Both the position numbers and the translations under genes were made by a program. Below are positions 32,050 to 40,460 of a stretch of 44,272 bases of DNA, piece by piece. The notes under the pieces were generated by a model. That model was not told where the DNA came from and did not search any database. It saw only the letters and a program-made list of their open reading frames with translations. This DNA is from VAXT01 sp035318925 (GTDB lineage: Bacteria; Actinomycetota; Thermoleophilia; Gaiellales; Gaiellaceae), in the NCBI GenBank assembly GCA_035318925.1, contig DATHDS010000024.1, positions 1-44,272 of the forward strand, given 5' to 3'. Numbering within the stretch: the stretch's first letter is position 1; each line of letters opens with the position of its first letter.

Positions 32050-33714
32050 GTGGCGACGCCTCCGCACGTTCTCGTCCTAGGCGGCGGCTTTGTCGCGCAG
32101 GCGGCCGTCAAGAAGCTCCGCCGGCCGATCCGGCGCGGCGAGGTTGCCGTGACCGTGGTCGACCGGGACAACTACTTCACCTTTCACGCCCTGATCGGCG
32201 AGATGGTGACCGGGCGCCTCCTGCCCAGCAACATCCTCAATCCATCCAGGCGCGTCTTCGCACCGGCGCAGGTGCACGTCGGCGAGATCGAGACGATCGA
32301 CATCGAGGCAAAGCAGGTCGTGACCCGCAACCGCTTCGATGGAACCCGCTCCGAGCTCGAGTACGACCACTGCGTCGTCGCCGTCGGCACGGGTGAGAAC
32401 CTCGAGGCCTATCCGGGGCTCGCCGAGCACGCATACCGGCTGAAGAGCTTCGACGACTGCTTCCGGCTGAAGAACCACATCATGGAGATGTTCGAGCTCG
32501 CCGACATCGAGCGAGACCCCGAGGAACGGCGCCGCCTGCTCACGTTCTTCGTCGCGGGCGGCGGCTTTTCCGGGTCCGAGCTGGCCGGCGAGCTGGCCGA
32601 CTTCGTGCGCCGGCTGACCAAGCGGGAGTACCAGGGGATCAAGCGCGAGGAGTGCCGGGTCGTAGTCGTCCACCCGGGCCCGACGCTGCTGCCGGAGCTC
32701 TACGGGGGCAAGAACACCGAGCGCGACGAGCGGGGCTACCCGAAGCTCGTCGAGTACGGGATGAAGCACTCCCGCAAGCTCGGGGTGGAGCTGATGCTCG
32801 AGACGAGGGTGACCGGAGCGACACCGAACGAGGTCTACCTGTCGAACGGCGAGCACATTCCGACGCGGACGATCGTCAGCACGGTCGGCTCGAAGCCGTG
32901 GCCGATCCTGGACGAGATCGAGCTGCCGAAGGACTCGCGCGGCCGGCTTGTCACGGACGAGTTCCTGCGCGTCGACGGCCGGCCCGAGCTCTGGGCCGGC
33001 GGTGACTGCGGGTCCGTGCCTCATCCGAAGGGCGGCACCTGCCCGCCGGTTGCGCTGTTCGCGAAGAAGGAGGGGCAGCAGATCGGCAAGAACATCGCTC
33101 GCTCGCTGGCCGGGAAACCGCTGCGCCCGTTCCGCGGGAGCGTCATCGGGCAGGGAATCTCGATCGGCAACCGCACGGCGGTCGGGACGCTCAAGGGCAT
33201 CCCGATGAAGGGCAAGCTGGCGTGGCTCTCGTGGCGCTCGGTCGTCTGGGGCTACGCGGTTCCGTCGTGGGACCGCCGGTTCCGGCTCCTCGCCGACTGG
33301 CTGATCTGGCCATTCGTCGGACGGGACATCGTCCAGATGGGGCCGTCCGAGAAGGCGGCCTACGACGCGCGGCATCACGTCTACCAGCCCGGAGCGGCGA
33401 TCGCCGAGAGCTCGCGCCCGGTGCAGCTCGTCCACATCATCGTCGAGGGCGAGGTCGAGGTCTACCGCGGCCCCGCCGGCAACGAGGAGCTGCTCGAGAC
33501 GATCGGCGCGGGTGACCATTTCGGGCGCAAATGGCTCGAGCGGAGGGGCGCGAACGCAGCGCGCGCAAAGTCACTCGTGCGCACCCTCGCCCTCCACGAG
33601 GACCAGGCGAACCAGCTTCAGGACGTACTCCTCTCGACCGAGCGGATCGTCGCGAGAACGAGCATGATGCCGGCGGTCGACATGGACGCGCTCAGGCGCG
33701 GCGAAGACTCTTAG
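32050..33714 (+). CDS. NDH-2-like FAD oxidoreductase with C-terminal cNMP-binding-like domain
   Basis: 554 residues, GTG start. The FAD-binding Rossmann motif HVLVLGGGFVAQAA is at the N-terminus, the NAD(P)H-binding motif FFVAGGGFSGSELAGELA is near residue 165, and the second FAD contact RPELWAGGDCG is near 315; together these are type II NADH dehydrogenase features. Hydrophobic/Trp-rich stretches (LAWLSWRSVVWGYAVP, LLADWLIWPFVG) follow, as in membrane-associated NDH-2. Residues about 440-540 then form a cyclic-nucleotide-binding-like jelly roll (VYQPGAAIAESS, IIVEGEVEVYRG, TIGAGDHFG), although the phosphate cassette is not canonical. It could feed electrons from NADH to quinone or to neighbouring redox proteins under ligand control. 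Confidence 0.85.
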   Translation: MATPPHVLVLGGGFVAQAAVKKLRRPIRRGEVAVTVVDRDNYFTFHALIGEMVTGRLLPSNILNPSRRVFAPAQVHVGEIETIDIEAKQVVTRNRFDGTRSELEYDHCVVAVGTGENLEAYPGLAEHAYRLKSFDDCFRLKNHIMEMFELADIERDPEERRRLLTFFVAGGGFSGSELAGELADFVRRLTKREYQGIKREECRVVVVHPGPTLLPELYGGKNTERDERGYPKLVEYGMKHSRKLGVELMLETRVTGATPNEVYLSNGEHIPTRTIVSTVGSKPWPILDEIELPKDSRGRLVTDEFLRVDGRPELWAGGDCGSVPHPKGGTCPPVALFAKKEGQQIGKNIARSLAGKPLRPFRGSVIGQGISIGNRTAVGTLKGIPMKGKLAWLSWRSVVWGYAVPSWDRRFRLLADWLIWPFVGRDIVQMGPSEKAAYDARHHVYQPGAAIAESSRPVQLVHIIVEGEVEVYRGPAGNEELLETIGAGDHFGRKWLERRGANAARAKSLVRTLALHEDQANQLQDVLLSTERIVARTSMMPAVDMDALRRGEDS

Positions 33715-33737
33715 AAAATCAAGCTAGGGAGGGCCAG

Positions 33738-35150
33738 ATGGCGACGGAAGCTCGACAGGAGACGCACGGGGCCTCGGGGACGGGGTCGGAGGTCGATGTC
33801 AGGAACTGGTTCGGCGATCTCTCTTGGGAGGCGAGCGTCCTGGTCGAAGCTCGGAGCGTCGAGGACATCGTCGCCGCCATGCGCGACACCGACAAGCACC
33901 CGAGCCCGGTGCGCGGGCGCGGCTCGGGGCACTCGACGACCATCTGCGGGGTAGCCGACGGCGGCACCGTCGTCGACGTGACGCGGATGGACCGGATCCT
34001 GGAGATCGGCGAGGACACGGTCACCGCCGAGGCCGGCGCGCTCCTGATCGACGTCTCGAAGGCGCTCGAGAAGCGCAATCTCCAGATGTACGTCAACATC
34101 GAGCTCGGGAACGCGACGATGGGCAGCCTGGCCACGTGCGCGACGAAGGACGCGTCGATGCCCGGCGAGTACGGCCAGGTCAACTCGTACTGCGTCGGCA
34201 TGAAGCTCGTCCTGCCGTCGGGGGAGATCCTCGAAGTGACCGAGGACGACCCGGAGCTGTTGCGAGCCGCGCGCTCGAGCTTCGGGCTCTTCGGGATCGC
34301 CTGCGAGGTGACGTTCAAGGTGCGCCCGCTCCAGGCGATGGCGGTCGAGCACAAGGTCTTCAAGGTCGACGACTATGCGCGCGAGCTGCCGGAGCTGTTC
34401 AAGCGCGGGCAGTCGATCATGATGTACATCTTCCCGTACCTCGACCGCGTCGGAGTCGAGTTCCGCAGGTACACGGGCCCCGCCGACCAGGCGACGAAGC
34501 CGCCAAATCACAGGCTCTGGAAGCTACGCAACTTCGCGTGGAAGACGTTCATGCCGGGTTTCGGGGCTGCGACCGAGCGCTGGGTGCCGAACCGCGGCGC
34601 CCGCTACCGCATGGTCAACGGGCTGAACCGGGTCACCCAGACCGTGATGCTCCCGCGCCTCAAGGCGGCGAACACGGTTCCGATGGAGCAGACGATCCGC
34701 TACCCCAAGGTCTCCGGAGGCTCGCGCTACACGTTCAGCATCTGGGCCTTCCCGGAAGATCAGTACGGGGACACGCTGCTCGCGTACTTCAAGTGGGCGA
34801 AGGCCTACTACAAGGAGAACGGTTTCCGGCCCAACATGCTCCACGTCGGCTACCGGATCATGCAGGACGACAGCTCGCTCTTCTCCTACACCTTCCACAG
34901 CAACGTGCTGACGATCGACCCCGTCTCGACGGGAGCGCCGGGCTGGAAGGACTTCCTGAAGGCGTACAACCAGTTCTGCAGCGACCACGACGGCAAGCCG
35001 CTCTTCAACCAGTCGTGGGGCTTGACGCACGAGCAGGTGCGCAAGGCCTTCGGGGACCGGATCGACCAGTTCGAGGAGTACCGGAAGCGCTATGACCCGA
35101 ACGATCGGCTTCTGAACTCGTACTTCCGCGAGATCTTCCAGGGAGCGTAG
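33738..35150 (+). CDS. FAD-linked (VAO/PCMH-type) oxidase
   Basis: 470 residues from ATG 33738, with AGGGAGGG upstream. The PCMH-type FAD domain is clear: SVEDIVAAMRDT, then VRGRGSGHSTT, the GNATMGSLATCATKDAS pocket and SSFGLFGIACEVTFKV. The C-terminal half is a substrate-binding cap with Tyr/Phe-rich segments. The HYxC-type covalent-flavin Cys of berberine-bridge enzymes is not seen. Relatives oxidise alcohols, sugars or lactones such as gulonolactone; the substrate here is unknown. It lies 23 bases after the NDH-2-like gene and is followed immediately by the SnoaL-like gene, forming a three-gene operon. Confidence 0.85.
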   Translation: MATEARQETHGASGTGSEVDVRNWFGDLSWEASVLVEARSVEDIVAAMRDTDKHPSPVRGRGSGHSTTICGVADGGTVVDVTRMDRILEIGEDTVTAEAGALLIDVSKALEKRNLQMYVNIELGNATMGSLATCATKDASMPGEYGQVNSYCVGMKLVLPSGEILEVTEDDPELLRAARSSFGLFGIACEVTFKVRPLQAMAVEHKVFKVDDYARELPELFKRGQSIMMYIFPYLDRVGVEFRRYTGPADQATKPPNHRLWKLRNFAWKTFMPGFGAATERWVPNRGARYRMVNGLNRVTQTVMLPRLKAANTVPMEQTIRYPKVSGGSRYTFSIWAFPEDQYGDTLLAYFKWAKAYYKENGFRPNMLHVGYRIMQDDSSLFSYTFHSNVLTIDPVSTGAPGWKDFLKAYNQFCSDHDGKPLFNQSWGLTHEQVRKAFGDRIDQFEEYRKRYDPNDRLLNSYFREIFQGA

Positions 35151-35654
35151 GTGGCCGAGTCAGCGGCGGCAGCGGTCTCGAGGCGGTACTTCGACTCGGT
35201 CGCCCGACACGACCTCGACGCGGCGATGGCGTGCTGGGCGCCTGGCGGCATCGACCACCTCGCACCCGTCGGCGAGCTCCGCGTCCCCGACGAGCTACGG
35301 GCGTACTTCGAGGAGCTCTTCGCGGCCATGCCGGACTTCGAGTACGAGGTCACGAGCCTCATCGAGCAGGGCGACCGGGTCGCTGTGCACTGGACCGCCA
35401 CCGGGCACTTCAGCGGCCGCCCCTATGCGGGGATCCGGGCGAACGGATCGACGATCGCGACTGAAGGCGCCGACCTGATCGAGGTCGAGAACGGCCTCAT
35501 CAAGCGCCTCGACTCCTACTGGGACGACTCGGCGATCGCCCGCCAGATCGGCGTGCTCCCGGCCAGGCGCAGCGCCCAGGAGCGGTTGCTGCTCGGGCTC
35601 TTCAACACGAAGACGCGGCTGAAGTCACTCGTCGGCGGACGGCGGCGGCCCTAG
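35151..35654 (+). CDS. SnoaL-like (NTF2-fold) protein
   Basis: 167 residues, with GTG directly after the stop of the oxidase gene. The NTF2-like cone is recognisable: AVSRRYFDSVARHDLDAAMA, a polar pocket GGIDHLAPVGE, VPDELRAYFEELFAAMPDF, then EVTSLIEQGDRVAVHWTATG. This is the SnoaL/ester-cyclase pattern, covering both enzymes (polyketide cyclases, epoxide hydrolase-like) and non-catalytic binders. The pocket His/Asp are present, but no reaction can be assigned. Its last 30 bases overlap the 3' end of the convergent MmpL-type gene. Confidence 0.82.
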   Translation: MAESAAAAVSRRYFDSVARHDLDAAMACWAPGGIDHLAPVGELRVPDELRAYFEELFAAMPDFEYEVTSLIEQGDRVAVHWTATGHFSGRPYAGIRANGSTIATEGADLIEVENGLIKRLDSYWDDSAIARQIGVLPARRSAQERLLLGLFNTKTRLKSLVGGRRRP

Positions 35655-37829
35655 CTCGGCTGCGCGCTCGACTCCGAGCAGCTCCTGCGTCGTGAAGACG
35701 CTCGTGACGAGGGTTGCCTTTCGCCCGTCCTCCGCGCTCGACGGCCACCAACTCTTCTCGCCGACGAGCCAGGTGAGGGCGGGCACGCAGATCGAGCGCA
35801 CGAGGAACGTGTCGAGCAGCACGCCGAGCGCGACCGCGAAGCCGATCAGGCTCAGGTCCCAGCTCGGGATGATCGTGAGCACCGCGAAGGTGCCCGCGAG
35901 GACCAGGCCGGCGCTCGTGATCACGGGCCCGGTCGCGGCGACCGCGTTCAGCATCCCTTCGCGCGTGCCGTAGCGGGTCGCCTCCTCGCGGACGCGGCTC
36001 ATCAGGAAGATGTTGTAGTCCGAGCCCAGCGCGACGAGGAAGATGAAGATGATCAGCGGCATCGCCGAGTGGAAGCCGTGCTGGCCGAAGACGTACCTGA
36101 AGATTGCCACCGTCAGCCCGAGGGTGGCGGCGTACGAGAGGACGACCGTCGCCAGCAGGAAGAGCGGCGCCACGAGCGCTCGCAAGAGCAGGATCAGGGT
36201 CGTCAGCACGACGAGGAGGACAAACGGGACGATCACCTTCGTGTCGCGGCTCTGCGCGATGCGCGCGTCGAGGCGCTCGGCGGAGCCGTCTCCGACCAGG
36301 ACATGGACGCCGGGGACGACGGAGCCCGCGACGACGTCTCTGACCTCTTGCGCCCGGTCGAGCGCCTTCGGGCTGAAGGGATCGTCCGTGAAGATCATGC
36401 TGAGGATCGCCGCCCGCCCGTCGGTCGAACGCTGCCCGGTGTCGAGCACCCTGGCCACGCCGGGGACGGACTTGACGCGACCGGAGACCGCTGCGAGGTC
36501 CGCGGGCTGGAGCGGCCCCGCAGCGCGATCGACGAGGAGCGACGTGGGGTTGACCGTGCCGGGCGGGAAGGCCGACTTGAGGATCTCGTAGCCCTGGCTC
36601 GAGTCGTTCGTCTTCCGGAACTGCCTGAGCGGGTCGAGATCGGTCTTCCAGAGCGTGAGGCCAGACGCGCAGACGAGGAGAAAGATGACCGAGACGCTGA
36701 AGAAGACCGCCGGCTGGCGGCGAACGCGCATGCCGATCGCGCGCCACCTGGCGCTGCCGCGCTCGGGATCGGCCGCGCCCCCCGAGGCGACCGACGCGGC
36801 GCTCGGCCAGTACGCGCGGCGCCCGAGGAGACTGAGGATCGCCGGCAGCAGCGTGAGGCCGGAGAGCAGCACGACGGCGATCCCGATCGCCGTCACGGGC
36901 CCGAAGGTCCGGAAGACGCCGAAGACCCCGGCCAGCGTTGTCAGCAGCGCTGCGATCACGGTCACGCCGCTCGCCACCATCGGCGGCACCGCTTCCGGGA
37001 TCGCCTGCCGTAAGGCCTCCGGGGCAGATTCCGTCCGTCGCAGCCTCGCGCCGTAGCGCGACACGAGTAACAGGCAGTAGTCCGTGCCCGCGCCGAACAT
37101 CAGCACAAGGAGCAGCGAGGTCGACGAGCTGTCCACCGCCAGGCCGGTCCCGCGGTTCAGCAGGTAGACGATGCCCGTCACGATCGAGTAGGCGACCCCG
37201 ACCACGATCAGCGGCACGAGCGCGAGAATCGGAGACCGGTAGACGGCGATCAAGAGCAGGAGGACGAGGACGACCGTCGCTCCGAGCAGCTTGAAGTCGG
37301 CGTCCTTGATCGCGCCGTTGTAGTCGGCCGTGATTCCCGGGAATCCGGTCACGTGCGCCTCCAGCGGGCCGCTGGTGGGCAGCTTGCTGCGGATCGCGTC
37401 GACCGTCGGGATGACGTGGAAGATCTTGCCCGCCTTGATCGGGACGATCGTGATTGCGACCTCGCCGTTCGCAGAGACCAGATTTGCTGTCGACGGTTGC
37501 GCGGGGAACGGAGCGATTGGCTGGGCGACCTTCGCGATCCCCGCCACGGCGCCGGCCTCGGCTGCGATCGCCGTCTTGTCTGCCGGTGTCAGCCCTCCCT
37601 TGTCCCGATAGACGATCAGGGCAGGACGGAGGTCGCCGCCGGGGAAGCGGTCACGCAGCACCTGGTGCAGACGGGCGGTCTGTGAGCCGCCCGGCAGGAC
37701 GTACTCGTCGTTCGTGACGTTCGGGATCTTCGATCCGAAGGGCGCGAAGATCGCGACGAGCACGACCCAGACCCCGATGACGGCCCAGCTCGAGCGGCGG
37801 CCCGGGAACTGCGCGAGCAAACCCTTCAT
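35625..37829 (-). CDS. MmpL-type RND transporter
   Basis: 734 residues from ATG 37829; upstream codons to 37910 do not look like protein. An N-terminal helix after MKGLLAQFPGRRSSW, then a periplasm-side loop, then five helices, duplicated in the second half, give the 12-helix MmpL fold. The proton-relay Asp-Tyr pairs are present in both halves (GAGTDYCLLLVSRYGARLR and ALGSDYNIFLMSR). MmpL-family proteins export lipids or hydrophobic compounds in actinobacteria. Beside a lipase and a fatty-acid-oxygenating enzyme, a lipid substrate is attractive but unproven. It is divergent from the kinase gene and convergent with the SnoaL-like gene. Confidence 0.92.
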   Translation of the reverse strand: MKGLLAQFPGRRSSWAVIGVWVVLVAIFAPFGSKIPNVTNDEYVLPGGSQTARLHQVLRDRFPGGDLRPALIVYRDKGGLTPADKTAIAAEAGAVAGIAKVAQPIAPFPAQPSTANLVSANGEVAITIVPIKAGKIFHVIPTVDAIRSKLPTSGPLEAHVTGFPGITADYNGAIKDADFKLLGATVVLVLLLLIAVYRSPILALVPLIVVGVAYSIVTGIVYLLNRGTGLAVDSSSTSLLLVLMFGAGTDYCLLLVSRYGARLRRTESAPEALRQAIPEAVPPMVASGVTVIAALLTTLAGVFGVFRTFGPVTAIGIAVVLLSGLTLLPAILSLLGRRAYWPSAASVASGGAADPERGSARWRAIGMRVRRQPAVFFSVSVIFLLVCASGLTLWKTDLDPLRQFRKTNDSSQGYEILKSAFPPGTVNPTSLLVDRAAGPLQPADLAAVSGRVKSVPGVARVLDTGQRSTDGRAAILSMIFTDDPFSPKALDRAQEVRDVVAGSVVPGVHVLVGDGSAERLDARIAQSRDTKVIVPFVLLVVLTTLILLLRALVAPLFLLATVVLSYAATLGLTVAIFRYVFGQHGFHSAMPLIIFIFLVALGSDYNIFLMSRVREEATRYGTREGMLNAVAATGPVITSAGLVLAGTFAVLTIIPSWDLSLIGFAVALGVLLDTFLVRSICVPALTWLVGEKSWWPSSAEDGRKATLVTSVFTTQELLGVERAAELGPPPSADE

Positions 37830-37884
37830 TGCGCGGAACCCTAACCGGACGCCGGGGAACGGAAGCGCGTCCTGTCGTGCTGCA

Positions 37885-37890
37885 TATCCT
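37885..37890 (+). promoter_or_regulatory. -10 box of a leaderless kinase transcript
   Basis: TATCCT ends seven bases before ATG 37898. Confidence 0.5.
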
Positions 37891-37897
37891 CCAGCGC

Positions 37898-38746
37898 ATG
37901 TGGAGACCACGGCGAGCGACGTCCCGGGAGCTGGAGACCGGCGACCGTCTCGGGGAATACAGCCTCGAGTCGCTGGTCGGCGAGGGCGGGATGGGGCTCG
38001 TCTTCCGAGCGGTCGACGGCGACGGCAAGGTCGTCGCGCTCAAGGTGCTGAAGCGCGAGCTAGGCGAGGACGAGGTCTTCAGGCAGCGGTTCAACCAGGA
38101 GGCCCGGGCTGCGGCCGAGGTCCACCACCCGAATCTGCTCCCGATCTACGCGGCGGGGGAGGCCGAGGGCAGGCATTACCTCGTCGTCCGCTACGCCGAG
38201 GGCGGGTCGCTCGACGAGCGAATTCGCGAGAGCGGCGCGCTCGAGGTCGATGCGACGCTCCGCCTCGCCGAGCAGCTTGCGAGCGGTCTCGACGCCCTGC
38301 ACGACGCGGGTCTCGTGCATCGCGACGTCAAGGCGTCCAACGTCGTTTTCGACCCCGAAGGCACGGGGATGCTGACGGACTTCGGTCTGGCGAAGGGACG
38401 TGCCTACACGGTTCTGACCAGGCCGGGACAGGTGCTCGGAACTGCCGAATACCTCGCGCCGGAGCTCGTCAGAGGTGAGCGCGCGACGCCGGCCACCGAC
38501 GTCTACGCGCTCGGCTGCATGGTCTGCGAGTGCCTGACCGGCAAGACGCCGTTCAGCGACAAGACGCTGGCGCAGATCGTGATCGCACATCTGGACGAGG
38601 ACCCGCCCGATCCCTCGGTCGTGCGGCCGGAGATCGGGCCGGAGCTCGGGCCCGCGGCGCTGACCGCGCTCGAGAAGGAGCCTGCCGGGCGGCCGCAAAG
38701 CGCGGGCGCCTATGCGGCGCTGCTGTCTGCCGCCTCCAATCCCTAG
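37898..38746 (+). CDS. Short soluble Ser/Thr protein kinase
   Basis: 282 residues from ATG 37898, chosen from the -10 box seven bases upstream. Catalytic motifs are complete: Gly loop GEGGMGLVFRA, Lys in VVALKVLKRE, catalytic loop LVHRDVKASNVVF, the magnesium-binding LTDFGLAKG, and LAPELV. There is no transmembrane helix and no PASTA or other sensor domain, so it is a minimal cytoplasmic Hanks-type kinase. The activation segment contains Thr/Tyr (RAYTVLTRPG, GTAEY) that could be phosphorylated. The substrate is unknown. It is divergent from the MmpL-type transporter, and MmpL proteins in mycobacteria are kinase targets, so a link is conceivable. Confidence 0.9.
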   Translation: MWRPRRATSRELETGDRLGEYSLESLVGEGGMGLVFRAVDGDGKVVALKVLKRELGEDEVFRQRFNQEARAAAEVHHPNLLPIYAAGEAEGRHYLVVRYAEGGSLDERIRESGALEVDATLRLAEQLASGLDALHDAGLVHRDVKASNVVFDPEGTGMLTDFGLAKGRAYTVLTRPGQVLGTAEYLAPELVRGERATPATDVYALGCMVCECLTGKTPFSDKTLAQIVIAHLDEDPPDPSVVRPEIGPELGPAALTALEKEPAGRPQSAGAYAALLSAASNP

Positions 38747-38759
38747 AGGACGCGAGAGA

Positions 38760-38830
38760 AGGCGCCGACCAGAATCGAACTGGTGTGCGAGGCTTTGCAG
38801 GCCTCTGCCTAACCACTCGGCCACGGCGCC
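38760..38830 (-). tRNA. tRNA-Cys (GCA)
   Basis: On the minus strand acceptor GGCGCCG pairs with CGGCGCC; the D arm GGCCGAGTGGTTAGGC is typical; the anticodon stem GAGGC/GCCTC carries loop CTGCAAA with anticodon GCA; the T loop is TTCGATT. The discriminator is T, as tRNA-Cys requires. CCA is not encoded. Confidence 0.95.
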
Positions 38831-38920
38831 CGAGGATCGAATGGTATCCGGGCTTTGGTCGGCCCCTCCGCGATCCTGCGCGCCGATGACCGCGAGGCCG
38901 AGCTCAGGTCCGAGCCCGCG

Positions 38921-39202
38921 CTACTGGCGGATCTTGTCGGACTCGAGTGCGGTCGGGCAGCGCCAGAAGTCTCGCGACGGGCTGTGTTGGACCCGCGTGC
39001 ACGAGCCGCGCGAGAGGCTTGGGGTGCCGGTCAGCTTTCCGGGCACACACTCGTGCCAGACGCCGCTCTGACCTGCGGGCGTTGCGACCTGCGAGCAGCT
39101 GCCGAAGAGCCCAGCGTCCTGCAGGACGTGCTTCTGCTGCACGAGACCGAGTGCCACGGCGATGACCGCGGCCACAACTGCGAAACGGAGAACCATTCCC
39201 AT
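38921..39202 (-). CDS. Small anchored or secreted cysteine-containing protein
   Basis: 93 residues from ATG 39202; ATG 39196 and an upstream TTG at 39235 are alternatives. A single hydrophobic segment VLRFAVVAAVIAVALGLV leads into a polar domain with five Cys (FGSCSQ, WHECVPG, GSCTRV, WRCPTAL), which suggests disulfides outside the membrane. I recognise no family. It is divergent from the subtilase gene 74 bases away, so joint regulation is possible. The opposite strand is also open here, but its product looks like a shadow. Confidence 0.6.
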   Translation of the reverse strand: MGMVLRFAVVAAVIAVALGLVQQKHVLQDAGLFGSCSQVATPAGQSGVWHECVPGKLTGTPSLSRGSCTRVQHSPSRDFWRCPTALESDKIRQ

Positions 39203-39276
39203 GCGTCTCGTATCGGCTCCCAGGAGCGTTTGCAATAGGTCCGTTTGCAGGAACTTCGTTCGGGTAGGGGAGAGAG

Positions 39277-40368
39277 ATGCGGATCTTCCTCGCTGCGGCT
39301 CTGCTTGCGCTCGCGGCGCCGGCTGTGCTCGTCGGTGCGCGCTCGCCCTACAGCGACGCGTCGTGCCGCTCGAGCCGCGTCGCCTGGACGAACGACCGCT
39401 GCGCCGGCGCCCAGTGGGGGCTGACCGCGATCAAGGCGCCCGAGGCCTGGCGGACGACCCGGGGAGCCGGCGTCGCCGTCGCCGTTGTCGACACGGGCGC
39501 CGACTTCCGCCATCCGGACCTGCGGGCGCACCTCCTGCGGCGGCCCGGCTCGAACATGCTCGCGAACACCGCTTCCCGCTGCCCGTTCCAGGCGCCCGTG
39601 CCGGGAGCGCGCCGCTCGCGGAAGATCGCCCAGGACGACAACGGGCACGGCACGCACGTCTCCGGGATCGTCTCCGCGGTGACCGGGAACCGGATCGGGG
39701 TCGCTGGAGTTGCTCCGGACGCGCGCGTGCTGCCGGTCAAGGTGCTCGACCGAAACGGGTCCGGCAACGACCGCGACGTCGCGCGCGGCATCTGCTTCGC
39801 CGTCCGGCATGGCGCGAAGGTCATCAACCTCAGCCTCGGGAACGACCCGGTCTCGTCGATCGTCGTCGCGGGCAACGGCTCCGACACGAACCGGGCGATC
39901 GCCTTCGCGTACTCGCGCGGGGCGGCCGTGATCATCGCCGCCGGAAACGACGCCTTCCCCGCGTGCGACTTCCCAGCTTCGAACACGAAGGCTCTCTGTG
40001 TCGGCGCGATCGACCGCCGCGGGCTCAAGGCGACCTACTCGAACTTCGGCCTCGCGATCGGCGTCGTCGCCCCGGGAGGCGCGGCCAGCTTGGCGTGCGA
40101 CAACGAGGACGTCTGGTCGACGGTCCTCGCCTCTCGTAAGCAGGACTGCGGCCAGGACGGCTACGAGCCGTTCGCCGGCACGTCGATGGCGACCCCGCAC
40201 GTCTCGGGCGCGGCCGCGCTCGTGATCGCGCAGCTCGGCCGCAAGCGAGCGACTCCGAAGGCGGTCTACGACCGGTTGAAATCGACCGCGGACGATCTCG
40301 GTGTGCCCGGGCCCGATCCGTTCTTCGGCTACGGCCGGGTCGACGCCCAGCGCGCGGTCGGCCGCTAG
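39277..40368 (+). CDS. Secreted subtilisin-family (S8) serine protease
   Basis: 363 residues with signal peptide MRIFLAAALLALAAPAVLVG. The catalytic triad is complete: Asp72 in VAVVDTGAD, His124 in DNGHGTHVSG and Ser303 in GTSMATPHVSG; the oxyanion Asn lies in AAGNDAFP. The pro-region is very short (about 25 residues), unlike classical subtilisins with a ~70-residue I9 propeptide. Several Cys in the mature part may form disulfides. No C-terminal cell-wall or membrane anchor is seen. The preceding AGGGGAGAG is the ribosome-binding site. The neighbouring ECF sigma factor and membrane anti-sigma genes downstream have their own promoter. Confidence 0.94.
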   Translation: MRIFLAAALLALAAPAVLVGARSPYSDASCRSSRVAWTNDRCAGAQWGLTAIKAPEAWRTTRGAGVAVAVVDTGADFRHPDLRAHLLRRPGSNMLANTASRCPFQAPVPGARRSRKIAQDDNGHGTHVSGIVSAVTGNRIGVAGVAPDARVLPVKVLDRNGSGNDRDVARGICFAVRHGAKVINLSLGNDPVSSIVVAGNGSDTNRAIAFAYSRGAAVIIAAGNDAFPACDFPASNTKALCVGAIDRRGLKATYSNFGLAIGVVAPGGAASLACDNEDVWSTVLASRKQDCGQDGYEPFAGTSMATPHVSGAAALVIAQLGRKRATPKAVYDRLKSTADDLGVPGPDPFFGYGRVDAQRAVGR

Positions 40369-40449
40369 AACTTTTGCCGTGACCTAACCAGAGAGTCGCG
40401 GGCCTTGCCTCCAGAGATCGGCTAAAGAGATTCCGGTCGCGGCGGGTCG

Positions 40450-40455
40450 TACTGT
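40450..40455 (+). promoter_or_regulatory. -10 box upstream of the ECF sigma gene
   Basis: TACTGT ends five bases before ATG 40461; this is another leaderless arrangement. A second ATG at 40467 is 11 bases away and could be used instead. Confidence 0.4.
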
Positions 40456-40460
40456 TGAAG

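Noticed and set aside
38855..39238. 127-codon plus-strand frame opposite the small secreted protein
   Set aside because: No membrane or domain signal; the opposite strand gives a clean hydrophobic helix and Cys-rich domain.
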